From Diaporthe sp. PMI_573 (lineage: Eukaryota > Ascomycota > Sordariomycetes > Diaporthales > Diaporthaceae), in the NCBI GenBank assembly GCA_021399435.1, contig JAJTUP010000041.1, positions 496,001 through 560,000 on the forward strand: DNA of 64,000 nucleotides. Reading direction: 5' to 3'. Both the position numbers and the translations under genes were made by a program. Shown here in pieces: positions 54,886 through 64,000 of the stretch (positions are counted from its first letter, which is position 1; every line of letters starts with the position of its first letter). A model generated the notes under the pieces. It was given only the letters and a program-made list of their open reading frames with translations, was not told the origin of the DNA and made no database searches.

Positions 54886-56502
54886 ATGGCTGCAAATGGC
54901 GTTGTCGAAGCTTTGAAGGAAGCCTTTCCAGGCGCGCAGGTGGTACTTCCCAGTACTGACGAGTTCACTACTCTCAACACATCATATCTTTCCAAGGCAC
55001 AGACCGAACTTGAGCCAAGAGCCATCTTCCTGCCCAGAGATAGGGATGATGTGGTCAAATTCGTACGCTTCATCGGACCCTATGCACTCCGCGGCGACAT
55101 CAAGTTCGCTGTTCGTGGGGCAGGGCAGCAACCCGCGCTCGGATGCAACAACGAACACGATGGCATCACTGTCGACTTGCGCAACTTGACCGGTATTCAT
55201 CTTAAAGACGACGATGCCACCGTTTCGATTGGGGCGGGCGAGCGCTGGGGCGAGGTCTACTCCAAACTGCAGGAGAAGGGACTTGCTGTCACCGGTAGTC
55301 GATCCAGTCTGGGTGGCATTGGCGGGCTCTGTCTCTCTGGTAAGGATTCACGATACGCCTTTTCACTCCATTTCAAATGTCAAATGTCGTGCTAGGTGTC
55401 TTACTTACGCCTGGTCAGGCGGTCTGTCCTTCTTCGCCACTCGAGAAGGCTTCATCAGCGACAATGTAACAAATTTCGAAGTCGTACTAGCATCCGGAGA
55501 GGTTATCAACGCCAATGCAAACGACAACACGGATCTGTTCGTCTCTCTCCGCGGTGGAGGGAACAACCTCGCCATTGTTACCAGGTACGACATGCGTACC
55601 TTTAAGCAGGGCAAGTTCTGGGGCGGCACCACCTTCTATTTTCCCAATAGTTTCCCAGGCCAGGTGGAAGCCTACGTCAAGGAGCTCAGGGATCCAGAAG
55701 CAACCGACGAGACACACATCATGATTGGTGCTGGTTACAGTGCCGCCTTCGCCCAGGTCAGCGACATTATGTGTATGAACCAGGTGTATTACACCAAGGA
55801 AGTCGAAAACCCGCCGGTCCTTGAACCTTACGTCAACATGCAGCCTCAGCTCGATCAGATGAGATCCGTCCGCATGCTGAATCTCGTGGATGCAGCAAAG
55901 GAACAGACAGCACATGGATCCTCGACCTCTAGGTGAGACAGCCGTAACTCTTCTGAACTCTCTTATCTATGCTCCTACGCTATCAAGCCTTTGAGACTGA
56001 CTCGGCAATTCCCCACAGAGTCTCTTACATGAACACCACCGTGAAGGCCGACGTTCCCACCTTGATGGCGGCATATGAAATCTATGTGAATGCACTCGGA
56101 CCTCTGAAAGCTGCCGAAGGCCTCACCACATCGTTCACACTCCAAGCTTATCCCAAGTCTCTCCTCGACAAGACAGCGCCTGCAGGCGGAAACTCGCTGG
56201 GAATCGACCCCCAAGACGGACCACTCATGTCGATCTTGATCTTGTCCTTCTGGCAGAACAAAGAGGACGACGACAAGATTCATTCGACATTCAAAGGCGT
56301 CATCGAAGCTGTTGACAAGGACGCAGCGACGAGGGGAACGGCAGTCCCATACAAGTACATGAACTACGCCGCGCCTTTCCAAGACCCCATTGGATCGTAT
56401 GGCAAGGAGAACAAGGCCAGGCTGCAGGCAGCCAGTAAGAAATATGATCCTGAGGGTCTGTTCCAGAAGGGTGTTCCAGGAGGCTGGAAGTTGTTCGACT
56501 GA
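54886..56502 (+). CDS. FAD-linked oxidase (BBE/PCMH family)
   Basis: Three exons, 54886-55339, 55419-55932 and 56019-56502, join in frame to 483 residues. The N-terminal PCMH FAD-binding domain shows FAVRGAGQQPA, GITVDLRNLTGI, GAGERWGEVYSKL and a GGIGGLCLSGGLSFF glycine-rich loop split by the first intron. The C-terminus has KYDPEGLFQKGVPGGWKLF, the BBE-like end. The usual flavin-linking His (GGGH-x) is Gln here (RGAGQQ), so FAD is probably not covalently bound through that residue. No signal peptide is seen, unlike secreted relatives. Such enzymes oxidise alcohols or sugars, or act in secondary metabolism; the substrate is unknown. Confidence 0.92.
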
Positions 56503-57066
56503 GAATGGATGTGAACATGTTTTTTTTTTTAGAGAAGAGTTCCATGTGAGGTGCGGTCGTTAAGAAAATCATGGCAAATCAAAACACTTGCTTGCAATCA
56601 TCCGATACCATGAGATCAGTAGTAGTTAGAATTTGTGTGTTGAACAAAACACCTATGGCGTCCACGGGTCTGGGTTGCAGACTCGCAACGTAAATCAACC
56701 TTACGAGGTGGGAAGAGAAGCTCCAGCATTTCTCTTGACTACACCAGGTTGGAAACCAGTACAATCGCCGACTTTTGGCCACATCGTCTAGCAATCCGGA
56801 AGCCCGCATGGGAGTGATACACGCTGGGAAGGTTGGTTTCACTTTAGAAGCACTGAGCGAGGACAATGTTTGTGAACGCAATATGATCTTTACTGCGGCT
56901 ACCGCCGGAAGTGAAATAAGTTATGTACATGTATGCTGAAGTATATACACCTGAATCCCCAAGCTCGTGTGCATGTTATCGGTACGAGTCTTACAGGTAT
57001 GCGACATAGTGCTTGTTCGCCACGAATAAGGGGTCTCGAATCCGACAATTCGACCACAAAGAGAGA
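56503..57066. other. Convergent intergenic region
   Basis: Short T run after the oxidase stop; no gene between it and the pectin lyase. Confidence 0.5.
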
Positions 57067-58329
57067 TTATGCATTTGTGCTGGTAGTCCTACCAATACCG
57101 GCATTAGCCTTGACCTTGGCAGGGACGTCCGCGACTCCGATGTGGCCGATGAGCGAGGACTTGAAGCCGCCCAGCTTGGACAGCGCGGCCGAGCTGGTGA
57201 GGGTGTTGACGGTCCCAGAGTTCGCGGCACGGTTCCACTCGCAGATGTAGCCCAGCGGGCCAGTGCAAGCTGATGCCTCGGCGACCGTGTTTACGACGTA
57301 GATGTTCCCGCCGTTGGTGAGGCTGGCCGGCGTGATGGGGGTGGTGACGGTATCGAAGTAGTTGCCCTCGAGCAGGACCCACGTGTTCCCGTCAATGTCG
57401 AACGCGTGACCGCCGATGTTCTGGAAGTAGTTGTTGACCCCGTGGAAGAGGTTCTCGCTGCCTGCCGTGTTCGTGGTGCCCATGTGCGGCGAGCGGCCCG
57501 ACACATCGTGAAGCCAGTTGCCCGAGAATGTGTAGTAGTCCTTGGCCCCGATCAGGAGGGCCGTCCAGTAGTGCTTGCCGTTGCAGCCGGCTGACCACTC
57601 CGACTTCCCGTCAAACTCGGTGTTGGAAACGGTGACCTTTCCGGCGGCGCCCCAGCCGGACACGATAAACTGACGGCCGATCAGGGAGATCTTGCAGTGG
57701 TCGATCCAGACCTTGTCGGAGCCATCAAGGGTGATGGCGTCGCCGCCCCAAACATACTGCGGGTTCAGGTTGGTGATGTGAATGTTCTGGATAATGACAT
57801 TGCTCTTGCCCCCGCGGACACGCAGGCCCTTGCCGATGATGACCCCCTTGGTCCCAACACCGACGATGGACTTGTTACTGTTCACGTCTATGGGCGACTT
57901 GGGGGCATTGTCATATGTGCAGTCGACCCAAGTACCGCTGGCAGCATCGCACGTGTCCTGGATCCAGGCTTGACCCTTGGAGGTACCGCCGGGACACTTG
58001 GTCGTCCGGTTGTCGCTGCAGCATTTGCCGCTGGTGGTGCCCTCGGTGTTGCGGAAGTCCCAGGTACGATCGATCATAATGGTCCGTGGTGTGCTGTCCG
58101 TAAGCCATTCCTTGAGTCTAACGAGTGTCAGTTGAGTCTCTCTTTGTATAGGGTAGTGATTGCCTGGATTTAATGCCGTCTACACTTACTGTGCAATGCT
58201 CGACGGGTACTGAGGTGCGGCAGAGCCACCGCCAGTAGTGCCGGCAGCAAACCCAAAGGCTTTGCCCTGGACCTGGGCAGTCGCCGTGCCGGCGATAGCA
58301 GCGAAGAGAGAAAATAGTGAGGCCTTCAT
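57067..58329 (-). CDS. Secreted pectin lyase (polysaccharide lyase family 1)
   Basis: Two exons, 58329-58190 and 58117-57067, give 396 residues. [18 protein letters not shown] is a signal peptide, with cleavage before QVQG. The mature sequence follows fungal pectin lyases: [69 protein letters not shown], then [20 protein letters not shown], with the conserved aspartates and the IGRQFIV basic position. [11 protein letters not shown] and the SGRSPHM arginine are also present. It cleaves methyl-esterified pectin by beta-elimination outside the cell. The protein contains several cysteines near the N-terminus (GKCCSDN, TKCPGG), more than in the classical enzymes. An AT-rich TATA-like stretch lies about 25 bases before the ATG. 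Confidence 0.95.
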
Positions 58330-59190
58330 GGTAAAGTTCCGGGAATAGAATGGTTATATTTAAGGTTTAAGCGTCCCAGTTTTGGCATTCGGGATGAACG
58401 AAACCGTTAAGCCCAGGCTGACCAAGGATGAGTGGTCTTAGCCTGCGGCGAGTGGCGATCATGTCCCACTAGATATACATTTTCAGATGTTTACACCTCG
58501 TGGCGGACCCCCTAGGGATAGATCCTATTGCGGGCAAACCCCGAGGGCACGATGGTGGGGCCATACGACAGAGCATTACGGAGATGCGAACTCAAGTCCC
58601 AATTCAGCCCTTTTCATCTCGCAACGGATGTCACTCCGTGTGAAGGGGGAGTGCCAAGAGGCGCTATAGTGCTGGGCGGGCACCCTGTCATCTTCCGAAT
58701 TGGCTGTCCAGGTCCCCAGATCTAGATCGATTCCCACCAAACAAACTGCAGCGGGACTTGGAATGCACGTCTGGCATGGCAAGGCCGGCACCCGTGAGCC
58801 ATGTGCCATTTACCGATGTAATGGTGCGTGAATCTTGGGTTCCTCCGTATGATGGGACCTCGGATCCGCACACTCCACTCTATTGCTACTCTTGCGTGCC
58901 GACGGGAAAATCCCTTAGCCTACCTACCGACTTGCATGTCAGATTTCTCCTCATTAGCTCAATGTACGACAGCTGCATTAGGCGATACTCCGTACAGCTT
59001 TACACTGCATCGTCACGAAAGTAACTAAGCAGCTAACATCAGCACTATCGCGGTGTGCCTGACGTCTTCCTGTTTTAGCATCATGATCAATTCACAATAA
59101 ACTTACTTAAGCGGCCAGAAATCTTCATACTATTACAATGGGTGCAACCTAGGCTGTGATGCTTTCTCTATTAACCAGCTCTGAATCATC
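58330..59190. other. Divergent intergenic region
   Basis: Between pectin lyase and zinc-cluster gene, transcribed away from each other; it may hold regulatory sites for both. No gene recognised. Confidence 0.5.
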
Positions 59191-60743
59191 ATGTCGTATC
59201 CACAGTTTGAAACGCGACCGCAGTCAAAGTCAAAACGTGCTTTCCATGCAAAGGTTCGGACTGGATGTCTCACTTGTAAGAGGTAGGGTGGCTTGTACAT
59301 ACCCAAGAAAAATGTGGATCGACTGACAACTCCCAAGACGTCGCGTGCGTTGTGACGAACGCAAGCCCTACCGCAAGGGGTGTGTGCAATTAGGCCATAA
59401 ATGCGAATATGCGCCGCCTATCACTCACCCCAAGCCCTTGCAGCTGCAGCAGACGCTCCTACCGGCGCCCGTCCCTATCTGGACCGAGGCCGACAGTCTC
59501 CGGGTTGCCTATTACAATGCTTTCCAGAGTTACGATCCAACTGGACTCTCCAACTCCGACGCATTCACACGGGTCTTTCGGACGGAAGGCTCCACTGATG
59601 ACATCTTTCATAACATATGCTTGAGCTTGGGGGCGCTCTCGCTCTCCTCAGTGGCCCAGTCTCTTGCCACTTACGATGATCAGTCCCCATCAACCCCGTC
59701 GTCGGTTCCCCCGTCGGATCCACAGCACGCCAAAGCGGTCCGGTACTACACCACCGCCTTGTCGTGCCTCCGCGAGCGTCTGGGCTCGGCGGCGGCGCCC
59801 TTGCCGCCCCGGACTTTGCTCCTCAGCATGGTAGCCATGGCGTACTTTGAGATGGTGCAGGGCAGCATGATAGCCAGCTGCCACATCCGACTTTGTTGCT
59901 TCTCGGTCATAAGCGATGCCGTTATATCTCAAGCACAAAAAGAGGATTCTGAGAGGTTTGGCCTCACAGCTCTATACAAAGATGATCTAGCAGTCGAGGA
60001 AATCGAAGCGTGTCCATATTCGACTTGCAGCCATGTGTCTACTTGGGTCGCCAGAACAATTCGAACGGACGGACCAAAGAACAGTGCCCATACCACGTCT
60101 ATTGCTAGGGGAATCGTCCCCTCTGGGTACCTCTGTTGAAACCTTTCAGACATCCTGGAACGCCTTCACTCGAGGGTTCGAATCGTGGAAAGTAGCTTGC
60201 TATTGGGCCATTTGCATTAATGGGACATCTGCCAAATTACCAAATTATCTAGACGATCAACGAGTCCTGGTGGACTGTTTTCAATCATGGGAGAAGAGTA
60301 TCAAGTGTAGGCTCAGACTCATCCGTTGCCTGTCCTTGGATCACGACCATGTTCAAGCACTCAGGGTGCTCCTCATCTACGTCAGATCGATGCAGCTACT
60401 GTTAGCCCCTGAGGACGAAGACGTTCAGAAGTTCGAGTGCGGGCATGCAACAGACATGGCGGACCTCGCGCGGCTACCTCTGAGACCAACGCCTCGTTTC
60501 ATTGCGGGCCTCTTCTTCGGGTCGTGGAACGACTTCTTCATGGACACGCGATTACTTCCCATGATCAAAATTATGGTGCTGAAAAGGCGACGATGTACTA
60601 CAGCTATCAACTCCGAGTTAGCAAAGCTACAACTGGATCTTGGGGAAGCGATTTGGTATGCTTTGAAGCAGTGGTACTACAATCCGGTGTCTCTTCCGGT
60701 ACGGCCTAGAATCTCATGGACTCTTTTGTGGGGGAAACATTAA
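59191..60743 (+). CDS. Zn2Cys6-type transcription factor with altered zinc cluster
   Basis: Exon 1 (59191-59282) starts MSYPQFE and reaches TGCLTCKR. Exon 2 begins at 59338 and continues RRVRCDERKPYRKGCVQLGHKCEY. The cluster therefore has C-x2-C-x6-C and C-x6-C, but the fourth cysteine is Arg (KPYR where KPYC is expected; CGC for TGC). The C-terminal region from about 60130 (SWNAFTRGFESWKVACYW.., RFIAGLFFGSWNDFF) resembles the fungal_trans_2 end. The frame changes between about 59930 and 60130; an intron must lie there, but I could not fix its ends. It would be a nuclear regulator if functional; the missing ligand makes DNA binding doubtful. Confidence 0.7.
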
Positions 60744-63700
60744 CGCGATGTCTTCAAGAAGACCGTAAACGATATAAGCCACGAGGATCACTCGCGCTCA
60801 TGCGATACACATTCCAATGGCAACAACGGAAGTGACTGAGCGGGCTCATTAACCAGATGTGTCCAGCATTTTGAATTTCAGCAACGGAGTTTGAGCATTG
60901 GCCGAGGTTGTTCACATAGTCGTCAGGGGCGGGATTGATAGGTAGCCTAAACACCACTGGGAGGGCCTATTGACCAGGCTAGGCTGACTTGATGGCCCGG
61001 CTTTCACTTTCCCGATGGGGGTCTGCGGACTGTGCCGGACGGAATATTCCTTTGGCAACATCTCCGGAGGCGCATATAAATGGACCGGGGGTGGGTTTCT
61101 CTTTTCGGCCGCATTTTGGCACGAGTGGGTGGCGCAAGCTCCTTGGCAGCATCTGGCATTTCCAAAAGTCCCACCGGCGGGGGTAAGACCTCGAATCTTC
61201 CCGATAACCATGCAAAAGAATAGCAAACTTGAACATATTCTCATACAATCTAGGAGTACCAGATTCTCGTGCGCAAGATGGAGAGCTGACATCACAAACA
61301 TCATACCAAATGTACGGACCAGTGCAGCGCGATAGATCAATTGTCACGCCGTGTAGTATCGACGAAAATAACACAATATCCACTGTTATATGTATCAGAA
61401 AACATCGCCTCAAAGCCTCCAGATGTCTGTAGAGCAGAAGTTTTGAATTTGGATCAAGGCACTGGTATGTCTTTGGAAAGCACTCAGCCTCAGCCAAGGT
61501 TAAGGCAGGCCGAAGATGAGTTGATGGAATGCAAGGCCAAAGCCGCCGGCAAGTGGACGAAGAAGGAAAGAACAGTGCAAGCGACAGGTATGTTTGACGT
61601 CTAGCAGATGAAGTTGAGACAATTGGCGCAGCAGACGTTGAAGACAGTGCAACCTTAAACAGTCTGAAGGGCGCCGGCCACGAGTGAGGCAACAGCGGCC
61701 AGTGCAGAGCCGTCACAGTAGCCACTTGAGAGATAGAGATAGCTTGCCATTGATGTTGATAGACGAGTTGGCTTCGTACAAACGAATGCGCGAGACAAAC
61801 GCCGACGATGTCAAAAAATACGAGGTACTTTTAGTGATGGCAGTGGCTGGTTCTGGGAGAAAAGGCCAATCTCGCTAACTGTGCGACTGAGTGCGGACAG
61901 GATGGTTTGGTCAAGGCCGAGCGTCGGTGTTGGGGGCCATGTTGAAGAAAGAGAGCGGGAGGGGGGGGGGGAAACAGAGCTTCTTCAGACCCCACAGATC
62001 TGATAAGGAGTCGGTCGTGCCAATCGACTGGACGGCAGATAATTTGCACGGTTATACGGCTTCTTCAGCTCTGCCGCAGCGCGGGACAAGCGAGCAAGTA
62101 TATTTGTGTGCGGCATCGAACAACACCAATCAACCACTTGTGTTCACGAAGGGGACCAAACATCTAATGACAATGCAGCACACCTCCTAGGCATGGTAGT
62201 TGCCGAGGTGGCCAGAGTTTCCTAGCCCGAACCAATTAACGCACCGAACAGTGTTGTCATCTGATACCAACATCAATTTTTCTAAACAGCAATGCCAGGC
62301 TACATGGAGCCAGCAGCGGAGGCCTAACTGCATGGAAGCAAGTGGAGTACTCGCCAGAGTTTTGCAGTTGGATATACTTAGGCGGCAGCTGGGCCACGGT
62401 GGTGGTCACTGACGAGTCGCGTCAAAGCTGCAAGGCCAAAGCAGTGGTCCGGCCTGACACGGCTGGAAGCGCTGGACTTCAAAAGATGGGTTCTCGGTGG
62501 GCAGCGGCTGAGTTTTTACTGCAACACCCATGTCGGTGCTGTTGCAGGTGAGCCCCCTTGCCCATCTCCCATGCCTTGGTCTGCATGCAAGTGAGCGTCA
62601 CTGCAGCACCCGCCTCGGCTCAGAAGGAGGATCTTCCGAAAATTGACCGGGGCAGAATGATGGAGAGCAGACATCAATGTGTGATCCTGAACATTAGGAT
62701 CTAAACGGGGTAGCTCTGAATCTGGCATGCGATCTGCAACTGACACTGCTCGTCGGCGCCCCCGATGCGGGTGATTCACGAAAGATAGTGAGGCTCTGTT
62801 CGGTCGTGCATCCGAAACTGGACGTCCCCAGACCGTTTACAGTGGGTGGACCCGCTATTGACGGCCTCCAGGATATGGTCGATCACTTGGCAATCTTAAA
62901 AACATTGGATGGGGCCAGATTGCGCTCCCCTTCTTCCCTTGGTGCGCATATACGGAGTGAGGGGTCAGCATGGGATGAGAAGCGCCAGAACAAACTTTGA
63001 CAGGAGGTCGATGACTTCATGCAACAGGCGATAAGAAAATGCCAACGGCGCTACGGTGAAGGAATTCAGATGTTTCATGTCGAGTTGATGAGGCTGTCAT
63101 GTTGTGCAGGCCCACCTTCGGCGGCCAGCCCCTGACTCCTAAGCGACGAGTGTGGAAATCCCCTGCGAGTCTGTCTTATTCGAAACAAAAGCCCCCAGCC
63201 GACGTTTCGACAAGTGGGCCGTTTGTTCCCAAGATGGTATTAGTTGATTCGTGGAAAAGCTGCAAACATAAACACGCGGGTAGCCCCTTTTCTTGGCGGC
63301 GGCTCCCAATGGCCCCTTAATTCAGCATCCTCACTGCGACCACGATGCGATCAAGACTCCACCAAGTCAAATCCGGCCGGGCTGTCTGGGCAGGTTCAGG
63401 CAGCTCAGGCAGTCCAAGGGGCGATTGGAGATCCATGATGGATTATTCCCGAGGCTGATGAGCGGAGCAGAGAAGAGCCACTACGGCGCATAGGGGGTTG
63501 CGGACCGACGGAGCGGAGCATGACGAACACCGCATGTGGACTGCAGTGTACACAGCATCGAATGGTATAAAGCATGCATCGTCTACGCCTCTCCGGGTCT
63601 CCTGATTATTCTGGCAGTTCATCTCACTTTCAACTCTTCGTCTTCTGATCTTCATCACCGCAGCTGTCGCTTGCGCCATTCTTTCGCCCATTTCGGCTCA

Positions 63701-63810
63701 TTCATTCTTTCAACCCTGGTGGTAAACAATCGATTCTCTCGTCACAACTTGAAAAAGTTTCATCTCCCGACTCTTTTCGTCCCCACCAAACAATCACCTA
63801 CCAAGCCAAA
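60744..63810. other. Gene-poor stretch, 3 kb
   Basis: Many short frames on both strands, none with domain motifs or splice structure. The DNA is not AT-rich. A G run lies at about 61958-61970. The last 300 bases are pyrimidine-rich leader for the AA9 gene. Confidence 0.5.
63566..63571 (+). promoter_or_regulatory. TATA-like element upstream of AA9 gene
   Basis: TATAAA lies 240 bases before the ATG and is followed by a pyrimidine-rich leader typical of highly expressed fungal secreted-enzyme genes. Position and context only. Confidence 0.4.
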
Positions 63811-64000
63811 ATGCGTTCCACATTCGCTGGTGTTGCGGCCTTCGCGGCCACCGCTGCTGCCCACTACAACTTTGAGGCCCTTATCCACAACGACCAGGTC
63901 TCCGAGCCCTACCAGTTCGTCCGTCAGACCACCAACTCAAACTCGCCCATCACCGATGTGACCTCGGACGACTTCATCTGCAACCAGGGTGGCCTGGATG
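63811..64000 (+). CDS. AA9 lytic polysaccharide monooxygenase (3' end outside window)
   Basis: The ATG at 63811 opens a frame through the window end (63 codons seen). MRSTFAGVAAFAATAAA is a signal peptide, and cleavage after the Ala run exposes His18 (HYNFEAL). This is the N-terminal histidine of the copper-binding brace in AA9 enzymes. The continuation, VSEPYQFVRQTTNSNSP.., DVTSDDFICNQGG, matches the family, including the first disulphide Cys. The enzyme oxidatively cleaves cellulose or xyloglucan outside the cell. The second brace His and Tyr lie beyond the window. Confidence 0.93.
   Translation, partial: MRSTFAGVAAFAATAAAHYNFEALIHNDQVSEPYQFVRQTTNSNSPITDVTSDDFICNQGGLD

Noticed and set aside
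60979..61725. 248-codon minus-strand frame
   Set aside because: Low-complexity mix without domain or intron structure; other frames in the same place are equally open.

Overview
This is a stretch of filamentous-fungal nuclear DNA (Ascomycota, Pezizomycotina; a plant-associated Sordariomycete is my best guess). Most genes have short introns of about 50-70 bases with GT..AG ends and CTAAC/CTGAC-like branch sites. The protein families also point there: Zn2Cys6 regulators, a HET-domain protein, a Fig1 protein, Pmp3, an AA9 polysaccharide monooxygenase, a pectin lyase and a fungal calpain-like protein. I see no tRNA, rRNA, CRISPR array or intact transposon. All exon coordinates were derived by hand from splice signals and reading-frame continuity.

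Layout. 0-10 kb: 3' part of a two-domain fluoride exporter (FEX), a five-exon Zn2Cys6 regulator, a short-chain dehydrogenase (SDR), a small conserved-looking protein and a membrane-anchored APH-like kinase. 10-20 kb: a Fig1 mating/calcium protein, an ankyrin-CorA-like protein whose middle I cannot read through, an AYR1-type SDR and an amino-acid transporter. 20-32 kb: a relic-like AT-rich island, a small divergent protein kinase, a UbiA-superfamily membrane enzyme and a three-exon adenylation-carrier-condensation (A-PCP-C) NRPS-like synthetase. The last two are on the same strand with no recognised gene between them and may be a compact secondary-metabolite locus. A two-exon Pmp3-family gene follows. 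33-46 kb: a protein joining a fungal helical N-terminal domain to a calpain fold that has lost all three catalytic residues, a broken thioredoxin-reductase-like pseudogene, a second CorA-like protein, a HET-domain protein and a one-pass membrane protein. 46-54 kb: housekeeping-type genes (endonuclease III, AN1 zinc finger), a small secreted cysteine-containing protein, two hypothetical genes and an alpha/beta hydrolase. 54-64 kb: an FAD-linked oxidase, a pectin lyase, a zinc-cluster regulator whose cluster lacks one cysteine, 3 kb with no recognised gene, and the start of an AA9 monooxygenase running off the end.

How it fits together. The pectin lyase and AA9 enzyme indicate growth on plant cell walls. 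The HET protein, the calpain-like protein and two ankyrin/CorA-like proteins are families linked to fungal self/non-self recognition or of unknown role, and several look eroded. The most unusual items are the pseudo-calpain, the A-PCP-C synthetase beside a UbiA-type enzyme, and several decayed genes in otherwise normal coding DNA.
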